Source: Marinobacter oulmenensis (GTDB lineage: Bacteria > Pseudomonadota > Gammaproteobacteria > Pseudomonadales > Oleiphilaceae). From it: a stretch of 64,000 bases of DNA. Under the pieces are notes generated by a model. The model did not search any database. It worked only from the letters and a program-made list of their open reading frames with translations, and was not told where the DNA came from. This document shows, piece by piece, positions 29,901 to 42,073 of this stretch. A program made the translations under genes and the position numbers. The stretch lies in NCBI RefSeq assembly GCF_014201735.1, contig NZ_JACHFE010000001.1, forward strand, positions 372,001 through 436,000, read 5' to 3'. The stretch's first letter is position 1, and the number at the start of each line of letters is the position of its first letter.

Positions 29901-29937
29901 AAAAAAGCCGGCCAGGGTTTCCCGGGCCGGCTTTTTT
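29901..29937 (+). terminator. Intrinsic terminator after greA
   Basis: AAAAAAGCCGGCC / GGGCCGGCTTTTTT; it could also work on the minus strand for yhbY. Confidence 0.9.
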
Positions 29938-29973
29938 GTTGGCGGTGCGCGGTAACCGCGCCCGCAGGGCGAT

Positions 29974-30282
29974 TCAGCGCTGACGCAACAGGTTGGACAG
30001 CTTGGGGTTGGGCTGCCGGGCGCGGCGCAGGATGACGGCAATTTTGCCGATGGTCTGTACCAGCTCAGCGCCGGACGCCTCGCACAGGGCGTCGATGGCC
30101 TCGCGGCGGACTTCCCGGTCGGGGCTGGCGACTTTGATCTTGATCAGCTCGTGATCGTTCAGGGCGCGCTCCAGTTCTTCCTGGAGGCCTTCTGACAGAC
30201 CTTTGTCACCAACAATGATGACCGGCTTCAGGTTGTGGGCGATGGCCCGGTATTCCCGGCGCTGTTCCGGTGAAAGGCTCAT
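29974..30282 (-). CDS. yhbY: YhbY-family CRM-domain RNA-binding protein
   Basis: A 102-residue protein made of one CRM domain: LSPEQRREYRAIAHNLKPVIIVGDKGLSEGL, where the GDKG loop stands for the family's GxxG motif, followed by ALNDHELIKIKV. YhbY associates with pre-50S ribosomal particles in E. coli. It lies divergent to rlmE, which modifies 23S rRNA, a conserved pairing in gammaproteobacteria. Confidence 0.93.
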   Translation of the reverse strand: MSLSPEQRREYRAIAHNLKPVIIVGDKGLSEGLQEELERALNDHELIKIKVASPDREVRREAIDALCEASGAELVQTIGKIAVILRRARQPNPKLSNLLRQR

Positions 30283-30435
30283 TATGTAATCTCTTTATCA
30301 GTGCAATTAACAAAAGGTCAGCGGCGTAAAGGCTGACAACATCGTATAATCGGGCAATTGTAACAGATTGCTCCGGGCCACGAATGGGCGTCTCTACGTA
30401 CCCTGTTCGGGCCCCGGAACCGTCAGGAGGCAGGT

Positions 30436-31056
30436 TTGGCTCGTTCTAAGTCCAGTGGTCGCTGGTTGCAGGAACATTTCGACGATGCCTGGGTCAAAAA
30501 GTCCCAGGAAGACGGCTACCGTTCCCGCGCCAGCTACAAGCTGATTGAATTGGACCACAAAGACAGACTGTTCCGCCCCGGGCAACTGGTGGTGGATCTC
30601 GGCGCCGCGCCGGGCGGCTGGTCCCAGGTGGCTGCCGAGAAGGTCGGGGACAAGGGCGTGGTTATCGCCAGCGATATCCTGCCCATGGACCCCGTCGCCG
30701 GCGTGGACTTCGTTCAGGGGGATTTCACCGAGGATGAGGTGCTGGACGAACTGCTGGCCCTGCTGGGCGATCGTCGCGCAGACGTTGTAATTTCCGATAT
30801 GGCGCCCAATATGAGTGGTATGGCGGCCGTGGATATTCCCAAGGCCATGGGGCTGGTTGAGCTGGCCCTGGATATGGCCCAGCGGGTCCTGCGGCCGGGC
30901 GGCGTTTTTGTCGCCAAGGTGTTTCAGGGCGAAGGCTTTGATGCCTTGCTGGCAGACATGCGCGGCAGCTTTGACACGGTGGTCAGCCGCAAGCCGGATT
31001 CCTCGCGGGCACGGTCCCGGGAAATCTATCAGGTTTGCAAGGGCTTCAAGGGCTGA
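30436..31056 (+). CDS. rlmE: 23S rRNA 2'-O-ribose U2552 methyltransferase RlmE (FtsJ/RrmJ)
   Basis: A 206-residue SAM-dependent methyltransferase. The N-terminus has [13 protein letters not shown] with the catalytic Lys of the K-D-K-E tetrad; the SAM loop is [15 protein letters not shown], followed by [11 protein letters not shown] (Asp) and VAKVFQGEG (Lys). It methylates the A-loop of 23S rRNA late in 50S assembly. The start is TTG at 30436, with a perfect AGGAGG 5 bases upstream. ftsH follows as in E. coli. Confidence 0.96.
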   Translation: MARSKSSGRWLQEHFDDAWVKKSQEDGYRSRASYKLIELDHKDRLFRPGQLVVDLGAAPGGWSQVAAEKVGDKGVVIASDILPMDPVAGVDFVQGDFTEDEVLDELLALLGDRRADVVISDMAPNMSGMAAVDIPKAMGLVELALDMAQRVLRPGGVFVAKVFQGEGFDALLADMRGSFDTVVSRKPDSSRARSREIYQVCKGFKG

Positions 31057-31183
31057 CGGGTGCAGCTTCCCGCTGCCATTGCGGTTGGGCCGTTTCTGGT
31101 TCGCGGGCGTACAATTGGTGTAAGGTGTCGAAAAAGGGCGATGGCCTGATAGGCTGGGCTCTGCAATTCACAGGTGATGATCC

Positions 31184-33127
<1,944 letters not shown>

Positions 33128-33153
33128 GCCACCACGCCGGCACAGCCCTGATT

Positions 33154-33186
33154 AACGCCGTCCGCCATCGGGCGGCGTTTGTTTTT
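33154..33186 (+). terminator. Intrinsic terminator after ftsH
   Basis: AACGCCGTCCG / CGGGCGGCGTT followed by TGTTTTT. Confidence 0.75.
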
Positions 33187-33221
33187 CCCTCCCCCGAAAA
33201 AGCATCTCTGGAATCGCTGCA

Positions 33222-34052
33222 ATGAAAATGACGTTCGCCGGCCGGGAGCTCGATCTTTCCCGGTGTCATGTGATGGGTATTCTCAATGTCACTCCGGATT
33301 CGTTCTCGGATGGTGGCCATTACGACCGGCCTGAGCTGGCACTGGCCAGGGCCAGGCAAATGGTGGAGGACGGAGCGTCATTCGTTGATATTGGCGGTGA
33401 ATCCACCCGGCCCGGAGCAGCCCCGGTGTCGACCCAGGAAGAGCTGGACCGGGTCTGCCCGGTGGTTGAGGCGGTGGCCCGGGAGCTGGAAACGGTGATT
33501 TCGGTGGACACCAGCAATCCGGTGGTCATGGAAGAGACGGCCCGCCTCGGAGCGGGTCTTATCAATGATGTCCGGGCGCTGCAGCGGGAGGGGGCACCGG
33601 AGAGCGCCGCCCGTGCCGGAGTGCCGGTGTGCCTGATGCACATCCAGGGCGAGCCCGATCACATGCAGGATGATCCCCGTTACCGCAATGTTCGCCGCGA
33701 GGTCAGCTCATTCCTGACCGAGCGTATGCGGGTGGCAGAGCAGGCCGGAGTGCTGGCGGATAACATCATCCTGGATCCGGGGTTTGGATTCGGTAAGTCG
33801 GTTGAGCACAACCTGAAACTGCTGGCGTCGCTGGAGCAGTTGCATCTGCTTGGTCATCCGCTGCTCGTGGGGCTCTCCCGGAAGTCCATGCTGGGCGCGA
33901 TTACCGGGCGGGGCGTGGATGAACGCTTGCCGGCAAGCATCGCGGCCGCGACAATAGCGGCAATGAAGGATGCCTGCATCCTGAGGGTGCACGATGTGCG
34001 GGAGACGGTGGATGCGGTCCGGCTGGTCACCGCGATGAAGGAGGTCATGTAA
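33222..34052 (+). CDS. folP: Dihydropteroate synthase
   Basis: A 276-residue TIM-barrel enzyme of folate synthesis joining para-aminobenzoate to the pterin diphosphate; it is the sulfonamide target. Landmarks are [16 protein letters not shown] near residue 10, the [13 protein letters not shown] block near 50, LINDV, and the pterin site [13 protein letters not shown] near 187, with GLSRKSMLG near 217. It overlaps glmM by one base, an arrangement conserved in gammaproteobacteria. Confidence 0.97.
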   Translation: MKMTFAGRELDLSRCHVMGILNVTPDSFSDGGHYDRPELALARARQMVEDGASFVDIGGESTRPGAAPVSTQEELDRVCPVVEAVARELETVISVDTSNPVVMEETARLGAGLINDVRALQREGAPESAARAGVPVCLMHIQGEPDHMQDDPRYRNVRREVSSFLTERMRVAEQAGVLADNIILDPGFGFGKSVEHNLKLLASLEQLHLLGHPLLVGLSRKSMLGAITGRGVDERLPASIAAATIAAMKDACILRVHDVRETVDAVRLVTAMKEVM

Positions 34053-35395
34053 TGTCCCAGAGAAAGTATTTCGGAACGGATGGTATTCGCGGCAAGGTCG
34101 GAGACCAGCCGGTGACGCCGGATTTCATGCTCCACCTGGGCTGGGCGGCCGGCCAGGCGTTCAAGCGCGCCGGCCAGCGTAACAGTGTGATCATCGGCAA
34201 GGACACCCGGCTATCGGGCTACATGTTCGAGTCCGCCCTGGAAGCAGGGCTCTCGGCTGCGGGGGTGGATGTGAAGCTGCTCGGCCCCATGCCGACACCG
34301 GCCATTGCCTATCTTGCCCGTACCTTCCGGGCATCCGCCGGCATCGTGATCAGCGCTTCCCACAACCCCCATCATGACAATGGCATCAAGTTTTTCTCCG
34401 CCGCCGGCACCAAGCTGGATGACGCGCTTGAGGAAGAGATTGAGCGTTGGCTGGATCGGCCTATTGAGGTCTGCGCCGCCGAGGAACTGGGGAAGGCTTC
34501 CCGAATCGATGACGCTCCGGGCCGGTATGTCGAGTTCTGCAAGAGCACCGTGCCCAACGAATTCACCCTTGAGGGTATGCATCTGGTGCTCGATTGCGCC
34601 CATGGCGCCACCTACCATGTGGCTCCCAAGGTGTTTCGCGAGCTTGGTGCCCGGGTGACGGTGATCGGGGCAGAGCCCGACGGTCTGAACATCAATCTTA
34701 ATGTCGGCTCCACACATCTCGACTCCCTGAAACAGACGGTAGCGGATCGGGAGGCGGATCTGGGCATTGCTTTTGACGGCGATGGCGACCGGGTGCTGAT
34801 GGTGGACCGGGATGGTTCCGAGATTGATGGCGATGAGTTGCTGTTTATTCTTGCTTCCCAGCGGGCGGCTGAGGGCCGGCTCAAGGGCGGGGTGGTCGGA
34901 ACCCTGATGACCAACCTGGGGGTTGAGCTGGCGCTGCGCAACCTGGGTATCAGTTTTGAGCGTGCCAAGGTCGGTGACCGCTATGTGATGGAAAAGCTGG
35001 TTGCCAACGGCTGGTCGCTGGGGGGAGAAGGTTCCGGGCACCTGGTGATCCGTGACTGCACCACCACTGGTGACGGCATTGTCTCGGCCCTGCAGGTACT
35101 GCTCGCCGTACGCCGTTCGGGCCAGTCCATGGCGGAACTTCGTCAGGGCATGAGCAAGCTGCCCCAGACCATGGTCAACGTCCGGGTTGCGGAACGTTTT
35201 GACCCGTGGGATCGGGATGACATTGTGCGGGCGGTCCGCCAGGCGGAGGAGGAACTGGGTGCGGCCGGGCGTATTCTGTTGCGGGCATCGGGTACTGAGC
35301 CACTGATTCGTGTTATGGCTGAAGGCCAGGACCGTGAACGGATTGCCGGGGTGGCGGACCAGCTTGCCCGGGTGGTGGAAAAATCCGAGCCTTAA
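34052..35395 (+). CDS. glmM: Phosphoglucosamine mutase
   Basis: A 447-residue alpha-D-phosphohexomutase that converts glucosamine-6-phosphate to glucosamine-1-phosphate for UDP-GlcNAc, peptidoglycan and LPS. It starts [14 protein letters not shown]; the phosphoserine loop is [12 protein letters not shown] with the catalytic Ser at 103, the metal loop is DGDGDR near 245, the sugar loop GGEGSGH near 330 and the phosphate loop RASGTEP near 412. Complete and of standard length; coupled to folP by an ATG overlapping its stop. Confidence 0.97.
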   Translation: MSQRKYFGTDGIRGKVGDQPVTPDFMLHLGWAAGQAFKRAGQRNSVIIGKDTRLSGYMFESALEAGLSAAGVDVKLLGPMPTPAIAYLARTFRASAGIVISASHNPHHDNGIKFFSAAGTKLDDALEEEIERWLDRPIEVCAAEELGKASRIDDAPGRYVEFCKSTVPNEFTLEGMHLVLDCAHGATYHVAPKVFRELGARVTVIGAEPDGLNINLNVGSTHLDSLKQTVADREADLGIAFDGDGDRVLMVDRDGSEIDGDELLFILASQRAAEGRLKGGVVGTLMTNLGVELALRNLGISFERAKVGDRYVMEKLVANGWSLGGEGSGHLVIRDCTTTGDGIVSALQVLLAVRRSGQSMAELRQGMSKLPQTMVNVRVAERFDPWDRDDIVRAVRQAEEELGAAGRILLRASGTEPLIRVMAEGQDRERIAGVADQLARVVEKSEP

Positions 35396-35479
35396 CCGGC
35401 GCTTGGGCTGGTTGTGCAAGCCGGAGGACTGCTGTATAGTTCGCCCTCCCTTGTGTTCGGGACTGTCGGGATAAAGGGT

Positions 35480-36238
35480 ATGCGTCGCAGAATTGTAGCC
35501 GGAAACTGGAAAATGAACGGGTCTCAGGACCTGGTGAAACAGCTGGTCGGCAAGGCGCACGACGAAGTCGGCAGTCTGGCTGAGCGGGTTGAGGTTGTCG
35601 TGATTCCGCCGGCGCTATACGTGGCGCAGGTTCAGGCGTCCGGGCAGCGTGCCGTTGCAGTCGGCGTCCAGAACGTCAGTCAGTGGCAGAGCGGCGCCTA
35701 TACCGGCGAGTTGTCTGCCGGGATGGCGCAAGACCTCGGTTGCCGTTATGTGCTGGTTGGGCACTCGGAGCGTCGCCAGTTGTTCGCCGAAACCGACGAG
35801 CAGATCGCGGCCAAGGTTGAGCGGGTGCTTGAAGCCGGACTGGTTGCCATGCTCTGTGTTGGCGAAACGCTGGAACAGCGTGAAGCCGGTGTGGCAGAAG
35901 CCGTTGTCGCTGCACAGATTCGCAGTGGGTTGTCGAAGGTGGCTGAATCCCGGTGGCAGCAGATCGTGGTCGCCTACGAGCCGGTCTGGGCCATTGGCAC
36001 CGGTAAGACAGCCACAGCAGAGGATGCCCAGGGCATGCACGCCTCCATCCGGGACGTGCTGGCTGAGATGGGTGCGCCGGCAAATGATATGTCGGTACTT
36101 TACGGCGGCAGCGTAAAAGCGGATAATGCGGCCGCTCTGTTTGCGGAGCCGGATGTGGATGGCGCCCTGGTGGGCGGAGCATCCCTGAAGGCGGAAGAAT
36201 TTTTTGATATCTGTCGGGCGTTTCCGGCGGATCATTAA
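35480..36238 (+). CDS. tpiA: Triose-phosphate isomerase
   Basis: A 252-residue TIM-barrel enzyme of glycolysis and gluconeogenesis interconverting dihydroxyacetone phosphate and glyceraldehyde-3-phosphate. Catalytic groups are visible: Lys in AGNWKMNGS, His in YVLVGHSERR, Glu in VAYEPVWAIGTGKTA, and the phosphate loop LYGGSVKADN. The ATG at 35480 gives the conserved N-terminus; a longer frame upstream is not conserved. secG follows 23 bases later. Confidence 0.97.
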   Translation: MRRRIVAGNWKMNGSQDLVKQLVGKAHDEVGSLAERVEVVVIPPALYVAQVQASGQRAVAVGVQNVSQWQSGAYTGELSAGMAQDLGCRYVLVGHSERRQLFAETDEQIAAKVERVLEAGLVAMLCVGETLEQREAGVAEAVVAAQIRSGLSKVAESRWQQIVVAYEPVWAIGTGKTATAEDAQGMHASIRDVLAEMGAPANDMSVLYGGSVKADNAAALFAEPDVDGALVGGASLKAEEFFDICRAFPADH

Positions 36239-36261
36239 GCCGAGAATTTACGAGAGTCTGT

Positions 36262-36654
36262 ATGGATTGGTTGGAAACACTGGTTGTTGTTGTTCACGTC
36301 GTCATCGCCGTGGCGCTGGTGGGTCTGGTTCTGATCCAGCAGGGTAAAGGTGCGGACGCCGGTGCTGCATTCGGTGGCGGTGCCTCACAGACCGTTTTCG
36401 GTAGTCAGGGCAGCGGCAGCTTCCTGACCAGGATGACCACGCTGATGGCGGTCATCTTTTTTGTGACAAGTTTTTCGCTGGCGGTGTTCGCCAAGCAGCG
36501 TGCCGAAGTGGCAGGTCAGGTGGGTATTCCCCAGGTTGAGGAAGCCCAGCAGGCACCTGCCGAGGATGCTTCCGGTCAGGCCGCTGCTGAGCAGGACGCG
36601 GCCGATGGTGAATCCGAGCAAGGGAAGTCGTCTGATCTTCCCGAGCTCGAGTAA
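36262..36654 (+). CDS. secG: Preprotein translocase subunit SecG
   Basis: A 130-residue small membrane subunit of the SecYEG channel. Two hydrophobic segments (about 5-25 and 52-75) flank the conserved cytoplasmic loop LIQQGKGADAGAAFGGGASQTVFG. A Glu-, Gln- and Ala-rich hydrophilic tail makes it slightly longer than the E. coli protein. It lies between tpiA and tRNA-Leu, the usual pseudomonad order. Confidence 0.95.
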   Translation: MDWLETLVVVVHVVIAVALVGLVLIQQGKGADAGAAFGGGASQTVFGSQGSGSFLTRMTTLMAVIFFVTSFSLAVFAKQRAEVAGQVGIPQVEEAQQAPAEDASGQAAAEQDAADGESEQGKSSDLPELE

Positions 36655-36661
36655 GGTTGTT

Positions 36662-36746
36662 GCCCGGGTGGTGAAACTGGTAGACACGCTATCTTGAGGG
36701 GGTAGTGGCGCAAGCCGTGCCGGTTCGAGTCCGGCCCCGGGCACCA
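36662..36746 (+). tRNA. tRNA-Leu (anticodon GAG)
   Basis: An 85-nt class II tRNA with encoded CCA. The acceptor stem is GCCCGGG / CCCGGGC, the anticodon loop TTGAGGG with GAG at 36696-36698, a long variable arm follows, and the T arm is CCGGTTCGAGTCCGG. It decodes CUC and CUU. It lies just after secG. Confidence 0.97.
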
Positions 36747-36756
36747 TTATTGAAGA

Positions 36757-36788
36757 AAACGGCTTGGTATACCCAGGCCGTTTTTTTT
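36757..36788 (+). terminator. Intrinsic terminator after tRNA-Leu
   Basis: AACGGCTTGG / CCAGGCCGTT with one G:T pair, then eight T. Confidence 0.85.
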
Positions 36789-36797
36789 GGTCAGTCC

Positions 36798-36826
36798 TTG
36801 ACCACTTGGCCGGTCGTCTCTATACT
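36798..36826 (+). promoter_or_regulatory. Strong sigma-70-type promoter between tRNA-Leu and rimP
   Basis: TTGACC at 36798-36803, exactly 17 bases, then TATACT at 36821-36826. It follows a terminator, so it starts a new transcript near 36833. Confidence 0.65.
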
Positions 36827-36832
36827 CCGGCG

Positions 36833-36944
36833 CATGCGGAGCCTGCGGCTCCGGACAGGCCAGGTGTCTGTCAGCGGAAAAGTTGCGGGTTGCGGCTTTC
36901 CGTGAGTTCTTGCAACAAAAGGCCCCAGGTTCAGGGGCTTTTTG
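36833..36944 (+). ncRNA. Possible small RNA between tRNA-Leu and rimP
   Basis: About 110 nt from the predicted start to a terminator-like stem (AAAAGGCCCC / GGGGCTTTTT, 36917-36944). The body contains a perfect GGAGCC TGC GGCTCC hairpin and no open frame with a ribosome site. It could be a trans-acting RNA, the decayed remains of a tRNA gene (many relatives carry an initiator tRNA-Met here), or merely the 5' leader of rimP-nusA with two attenuators. I do not recognise it as any known family. Confidence 0.35.
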
Positions 36945-36978
36945 ATTAAGGGGCCTGGCGAACAGTGCCCTGATGCAT

Positions 36979-37010
36979 AAAAAGGGCTGATCAACAGCCC
37001 TTTTTTTGTT
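36979..37010 (+). terminator. Intrinsic terminator just before rimP
   Basis: AAAAAGGGCTG / CAGCCCTTTTTTT with a 5-base loop, 40 bases before rimP. It is either the end of the upstream unit or a leader attenuator for the rimP-nusA-infB operon. Confidence 0.75.
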
Positions 37011-37050
37011 TTTGTACCCGGTAAATCTGAGACATGGAGGCTGCGACACC

Positions 37051-37512
37051 TTGTCAGCCAAGCTTAAACGACTTGAAGAGATCCTGCGCCCGGTAGTGGA
37101 AGGGCTGGGGTTTGAGTTCTGGGGGATTGAATTTCGTTCCCAGGGCCATCATTCCCTGTTGCGGGTGTTTATTGATGACGCCGAAAACGGGGTCAGTGTC
37201 GATGATTGTGAAAAAGTCAGCCGCCAGGTCAGCGCGGTAATGGATGTCGAGGATCCGATTCAGACCGAGTACACCCTGGAGGTTTCGTCCCCGGGCATGG
37301 ATCGGCCTTTGTTCAACCTCGACCAGTACCGGGCGTTTGTTGGCCATCAGGTTCGTCTCCGTTTGCGTATGGCCTTTGAAGGGCGTCGTAAATTCCAGGG
37401 CCTGATCAAGGGAGTCGAGGGCGACGAGGTGGTTGTCCAGGTCGATGATCAGGAGTATCTGCTGCCTTTCGATAGCATCGAGAAGGCCAATATCGTGCCG
37501 GTATTTGAATAA
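37051..37512 (+). CDS. rimP: Ribosome maturation factor RimP
   Basis: A 153-residue 30S assembly factor. The N-terminal domain has [17 protein letters not shown] and [23 protein letters not shown]; the C-terminal Sm-like domain starts after [16 protein letters not shown] choose the TTG at 37051, 10 bases after ATGGAGG, which gives the conserved start [11 protein letters not shown]. It begins the rimP-nusA-infB-rbfA-truB operon. Confidence 0.95.
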   Translation: MSAKLKRLEEILRPVVEGLGFEFWGIEFRSQGHHSLLRVFIDDAENGVSVDDCEKVSRQVSAVMDVEDPIQTEYTLEVSSPGMDRPLFNLDQYRAFVGHQVRLRLRMAFEGRRKFQGLIKGVEGDEVVVQVDDQEYLLPFDSIEKANIVPVFE

Positions 37513-37566
37513 GAGTTTCGGATAAATCCTAGGATTAAGAGTTTATTTTGAGGGCAGGGCAATCCA

Positions 37567-39060
37567 ATGAGTAAAGAGATCTTGCTGGTAGTGGAATCCG
37601 TCTCAAACGAGAAAGGCGTTGAGAAGGATGTGATTTTTGAGGCGATCGAGCTCGCCCTGGCCACCGCTGCCAAGAAACGCTACGAAGACGAGGAAGCGGA
37701 TATCCGGGTTGCCATTGACCGCCGGACTGGTGAGTACGAGACCTTCCGCCGCTGGCTGGTTGTCGACAACGACGCCGTGCCGGCCCTGGGTACCGAGCTG
37801 ACCCTGCAGGAGGCTGAGGAAATCGACAGCGGCCTCAAGCCCGGCGATATTCACGAAGAGAAAGTCGAGTCTGTTTCCTTCGGTCGGATTGGTGCCCAGG
37901 CAGCCAAACAGATCATCTTCCAGAAAGTACGTGAGGCCGAGCGCACCAAGCTGGTCGACAGCTACCGTGACCGCGTGGGCGAACTGGTCTCCGGTACGGT
38001 CAAGAAAGTGACACGGGACAACGTCATTGTGGACCTTGGCAGCAACGCCGAAGCCCTTCTGCCCCGTGAACACCTGATTCCGCGGGAAACCTTCCGTATG
38101 GGTGACCGGGTTCGGGCCCTGCTGCTGGAAATCCGCACGGACCATCGCGGCCCGCAACTGATCCTGAGTCGCACCGATTCCCAGATGCTGGTGGAACTGT
38201 TCCGTATCGAGGTGCCGGAAATCGCTGAGGATCTGATTGAAATCCGCGGTGCCGCCCGTGATCCGGGCTCCCGGGCCAAGATCGCGGTCAAGACCAATGA
38301 CCGTCGCATTGATCCGGTCGGCGCCTGTGTCGGTATGCGTGGTTCCCGCGTTCAGGCCGTGTCCAATGAGCTTGGCGGTGAGCGGGTCGATATCGTCCTG
38401 TGGGATGACAACCCGGCACAGCTGGTGATCAATGCCATGGCACCCGCCGAAGTGGCGTCCATCGTCATTGATGAGGACCGCCACACCATGGATGTCGCGG
38501 TCGCCGAGGATAACCTGGCCCAGGCCATCGGCCGTAACGGCCAGAATGTCCGCCTGGCAACCGACCTTACCGGCTGGACGCTGAACGTCATGACCGAAGA
38601 GGAAGCGGGGGAACGCCAGGAGCAGGAATACAACCGGCTGCTGGATAACTTCACCGGTATCCTGGATGTGGATGAAGAATTTGCTGGTGTGCTGATTGAG
38701 GAAGGCTTCACCTCCATTGAAGAGGTGGCTTACGTGCCGATGGATGAAATGCTGGCTATCGACGGGTTCGACGAGGAAACCGTGACCGAACTGCGCCGTC
38801 GGGCCAAGGACGCCCTGCTGAATCAGGCACTGGCCAGCGAAGAGGCTCTGGAAGGTTCCGAGCCTGCGGAAGATCTTCTTGAAATGGACGGCATGGACCG
38901 TGCCCTGGCCTTCAAGCTGGCGGGTATGGGTGTGCGCACCATGGAAGATCTGGCCGAGCAGTCCGTAGGGGATCTGCTCGAGATTGAAGGTATGGATGAG
39001 GAACGTGCCGGTCAGTTGATCATGACTGCGCGCGCACCCTGGTTTGAAGACCAGGCCTGA
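37567..39060 (+). CDS. nusA: Transcription termination/antitermination factor NusA
   Basis: A 497-residue RNA-polymerase-associated factor. The N-terminal polymerase-binding domain (1-130) is followed by S1 (about 135-200, [16 protein letters not shown]), two KH domains (about 200-345) and two acidic helix-hairpin-helix repeats near 365-425 and 440-495. The presence of both C-terminal repeats makes it the long gammaproteobacterial type that contacts the polymerase alpha subunit and N-type factors. Confidence 0.97.
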   Translation: MSKEILLVVESVSNEKGVEKDVIFEAIELALATAAKKRYEDEEADIRVAIDRRTGEYETFRRWLVVDNDAVPALGTELTLQEAEEIDSGLKPGDIHEEKVESVSFGRIGAQAAKQIIFQKVREAERTKLVDSYRDRVGELVSGTVKKVTRDNVIVDLGSNAEALLPREHLIPRETFRMGDRVRALLLEIRTDHRGPQLILSRTDSQMLVELFRIEVPEIAEDLIEIRGAARDPGSRAKIAVKTNDRRIDPVGACVGMRGSRVQAVSNELGGERVDIVLWDDNPAQLVINAMAPAEVASIVIDEDRHTMDVAVAEDNLAQAIGRNGQNVRLATDLTGWTLNVMTEEEAGERQEQEYNRLLDNFTGILDVDEEFAGVLIEEGFTSIEEVAYVPMDEMLAIDGFDEETVTELRRRAKDALLNQALASEEALEGSEPAEDLLEMDGMDRALAFKLAGMGVRTMEDLAEQSVGDLLEIEGMDEERAGQLIMTARAPWFEDQA

Positions 39061-39080
39061 TTCGGGAGAGGAGGACCAGT

Positions 39081-41642
39081 ATGGCTGAAGTAACGGTAAA
39101 ACAACTGGCCGCAGATGTAGGCGCTCCCGTGGATCGTTTGCTGAAGCAGATTGTAGAGGCGGGCCTTGACGCTCGCAGCGAAAACGACGCGGTGACCGGC
39201 GACGAGAAGCAGCAGTTGCTGGCGTATCTGAGGAAGAACCACGGCGAAGCCGACGCCGAACCGCGCAAGATTACTCTGAAACGCAAGACGACCACCACAT
39301 TGAAGGCTGGCAAGGCCAAGACCGTCAACGTAGAGGTTCGCAAGCGTCGGACCTACGTTAAACGGGCGGAACTGCAACCGGAGTCTGAGCAAGAGGCTGA
39401 ACAGCCCGTGGAAGCGGCACCGGAGCCGGTGGCTGAGAAACCGGCTACCGAAGAAGCACCGGCCGTAACGGCAGAGCAGGAAACGGCGGCAGCCGAGGCG
39501 CCGGCGAAACCGGAGCCTGAAGCCGAGCAGCCGCAGGTTGAGAACGAGGCAGAACCGGAGCCGGCACAAGCGGCCGAGCCGGAAGCCCCCGCGGAGGCTG
39601 AAATCCCTATGCCGCCGCCTGAAGATGACGGTCGCGATCGTAAGGCTTCCAAGGCCAAGAAGAAGAAAGCGCGTGAGCGTGGAGAGGAACTGGACGAAGG
39701 CAAGCCGAAGAAGAAGCAGGCGGGGCATCGTGGCCCGCGCTCCCGGCCGGTTGAAGAGCCTCTGGTGATCTCCGAAGACGAGGAAGAAGCGTCTCCCCGT
39801 AAACAGCTGCGGGCACGTAAGAAACCCAAAGAAAAGCGTCACGGCTTTGAGAGGCCAACCAAACCAATGGTAAGAGAAGTAGAGATTCCGGAAACCATCA
39901 GCGTGGGCGACCTGGCCCAGCGGATGGCGGTCAAGGCCGCCGACGTGATCAAAACACTGATGGGCATGGGTGTGATGGCCACCATCAACCAGGCACTGGA
40001 TCAGGAAACCGCGATTCTGGTCACCGAGGAACTGGGGCACAAACCCAAGGCGGTTAGTGAAGACGCCTTTGAAGAAGAAGTGCTCAGTGAAATCGCCAGT
40101 GGGCATGATGGTAAAGACAAAGAGAAGCGTGCACCGGTTGTCAGTGTGATGGGCCACGTTGACCACGGTAAGACCTCCCTGCTCGACTATATCCGTCGTA
40201 CCAAAGTGGCGTCTGGCGAATCCGGTGGTATTACCCAGCACATCGGTGCTTACCACGTGGAAACCGGTCACGGCATGGTGTCCTTCCTGGATACCCCGGG
40301 CCACGCGGCCTTTACCGCCATGCGTGCCCGCGGTGCCCAGTGTACAGATGTGGTCATTCTGGTGGTTGCCGCCGATGACGGCGTCATGCCTCAGACCAAA
40401 GAAGCGGTCGATCACGCTCGTTCCGCTGGCGTGCCGATCGTCGTGGCCATCAACAAGATGGACAAGGAAGAGGCCGATCCGGATCGTATCAAGACCGAAC
40501 TGGCCGGTATGGACGTGATCCCGGAAGACTGGGGTGGTGAGGTCCAGTTCGTTCCTGTGTCAGCCCACACGGGCGCCGGCATTGACGACCTGCTCGAAGC
40601 AGTTCTGTTGCAGGCGGAAATCCTGGAGCTGGAAGCGTCTCCGGATGCCCCGGCCAAAGGGGTTGTGGTCGAATCCAGCCTCGAACGTGGCCGTGGCTCT
40701 GTAGCGACTGTGCTGGTACAGAACGGTACCCTGCGCCAGGGCGACACCATCGTGGCGGGTGCCTGCTTCGGTAAGGTGCGGGCCATGACCAACGAGGCCG
40801 GCAAACAGGTCAAGGATGCCGGGCCATCCATTCCGGTTGAGATTCTGGGCCTGAACGGCACCCCGAACGCGGGCGACGAGTTCTTTGCCGTGGCGGACGA
40901 GAAGAAGGCCAAAGAGCTGGCCGAGTTCCGTCAGTCCCGTGATCGTGAGCAGCGGCTGCAGCGTCAGCAGGCGGCCAAGCTCGAGAACATGTTCGAGAAC
41001 ATGGGCAAAGACGAGGTCAAGACCCTCAACGTGGTGCTCAAGACCGACGTTCGAGGTTCCCTGGAGGCCATTACCAAGGCCCTGCAGGATCTGGGCAACG
41101 ACGAGGTTCAGGTGAAGGTCGTGTCCTCCGGTGTTGGCGGTATCGCCGAGACCGACGTCAGTCTGGCCCTGGCCACCAATGCGGTTCTGTTCGGCTTCAA
41201 TGTCCGTGCAGACGGCGCGGCCAAGCGCCTGGTTGAGCAGGAAGGTCTGGACCTGCGTTATTACAGCATCATCTACAACCTGATTGATGACGTGAAATCG
41301 GCCCTGACCGGCATGCTGGCGCCGGAATTCCGCGAGGACATCCTGGGCGTGGCGGATGTCCGCGAAGTATTCCGTTCACCGAAGTTCGGCCAGGTGGCTG
41401 GCTGTATGGTGACCGAGGGCAATGTCTACCGTAACAAGCCGATCCGCGTACTCCGGGACAACGTGGTTATCTTCGAGGGCGAGCTGGAATCCCTGCGTCG
41501 CTACAAGGATGACGTCCAGGAAGTCCGTAACGGCATGGAATGTGGTATCGGCGTGAAAGGCTACGACGTGAAAGTCGGCGACCAGATTGAGGTCTTCGAT
41601 CGCGTCAGGGTACAACGTCAGCTCGAATCCACGGGGGCTTGA
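39081..41642 (+). CDS. infB: Translation initiation factor IF-2
   Basis: An 853-residue GTPase that places initiator tRNA on the 30S subunit. An N-terminal IF2-N fold ([21 protein letters not shown]) is followed by a long Ala-, Glu- and Pro-rich linker (about 95-260), a second IF2-N module, and the G domain with [23 protein letters not shown] and NKMD, then the fMet-tRNA binding C-terminal domains. It overlaps rbfA by one base. Internal in-frame starts could give shorter isoforms as in E. coli; this is not visible directly. Confidence 0.97.
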   Translation: MAEVTVKQLAADVGAPVDRLLKQIVEAGLDARSENDAVTGDEKQQLLAYLRKNHGEADAEPRKITLKRKTTTTLKAGKAKTVNVEVRKRRTYVKRAELQPESEQEAEQPVEAAPEPVAEKPATEEAPAVTAEQETAAAEAPAKPEPEAEQPQVENEAEPEPAQAAEPEAPAEAEIPMPPPEDDGRDRKASKAKKKKARERGEELDEGKPKKKQAGHRGPRSRPVEEPLVISEDEEEASPRKQLRARKKPKEKRHGFERPTKPMVREVEIPETISVGDLAQRMAVKAADVIKTLMGMGVMATINQALDQETAILVTEELGHKPKAVSEDAFEEEVLSEIASGHDGKDKEKRAPVVSVMGHVDHGKTSLLDYIRRTKVASGESGGITQHIGAYHVETGHGMVSFLDTPGHAAFTAMRARGAQCTDVVILVVAADDGVMPQTKEAVDHARSAGVPIVVAINKMDKEEADPDRIKTELAGMDVIPEDWGGEVQFVPVSAHTGAGIDDLLEAVLLQAEILELEASPDAPAKGVVVESSLERGRGSVATVLVQNGTLRQGDTIVAGACFGKVRAMTNEAGKQVKDAGPSIPVEILGLNGTPNAGDEFFAVADEKKAKELAEFRQSRDREQRLQRQQAAKLENMFENMGKDEVKTLNVVLKTDVRGSLEAITKALQDLGNDEVQVKVVSSGVGGIAETDVSLALATNAVLFGFNVRADGAAKRLVEQEGLDLRYYSIIYNLIDDVKSALTGMLAPEFREDILGVADVREVFRSPKFGQVAGCMVTEGNVYRNKPIRVLRDNVVIFEGELESLRRYKDDVQEVRNGMECGIGVKGYDVKVGDQIEVFDRVRVQRQLESTGA

Positions 41643-42073
41643 TGGCACGGGAATACAGCCGGGTTGATCGCATCGGCGATCAGATGCAGCGTGAGCTCGC
41701 CCAGCTCATCCAGCGCGAGGTGAAAGACCCTCGCGTTGATATGGTGACCGTCAATGATGTTCGGGTCAGCCGCGATCTGGGCTATGCCGACATCTATGTG
41801 TCGTTGTTGTCCACCGAAGAGTTGACCGAGGACAGCCCGGAAGTGGTCGATGCCCTGAAGGTTCTCGAGAAGGCTTCAGGCTATCTGCGCGGTCAGGTCG
41901 GCCGTGCCATGAAGCTGCGGGTGGTGCCTCATCTGCGCTTCCACTTTGACACGCTGCTTGGTCAGAGCCGCAAAATGGATCGCCTGATTCGCGAAGCGGT
42001 GGGCGATCAGCCTGCCGTCCCTCGCGATGATAACGACGACCCGGTTTCCGACAACCCGGAGCGTGACGCTTGA
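41642..42073 (+). CDS. rbfA: Ribosome-binding factor A
   Basis: A 144-residue KH-fold 30S maturation factor: [29 protein letters not shown] at the N-terminus, then [13 protein letters not shown] and a helix with [22 protein letters not shown]. The ATG at 41642 overlaps the infB stop, and truB overlaps its own stop, so the three are translationally coupled. An acidic tail of about 20 residues ends the protein. Confidence 0.96.
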   Translation: MAREYSRVDRIGDQMQRELAQLIQREVKDPRVDMVTVNDVRVSRDLGYADIYVSLLSTEELTEDSPEVVDALKVLEKASGYLRGQVGRAMKLRVVPHLRFHFDTLLGQSRKMDRLIREAVGDQPAVPRDDNDDPVSDNPERDA

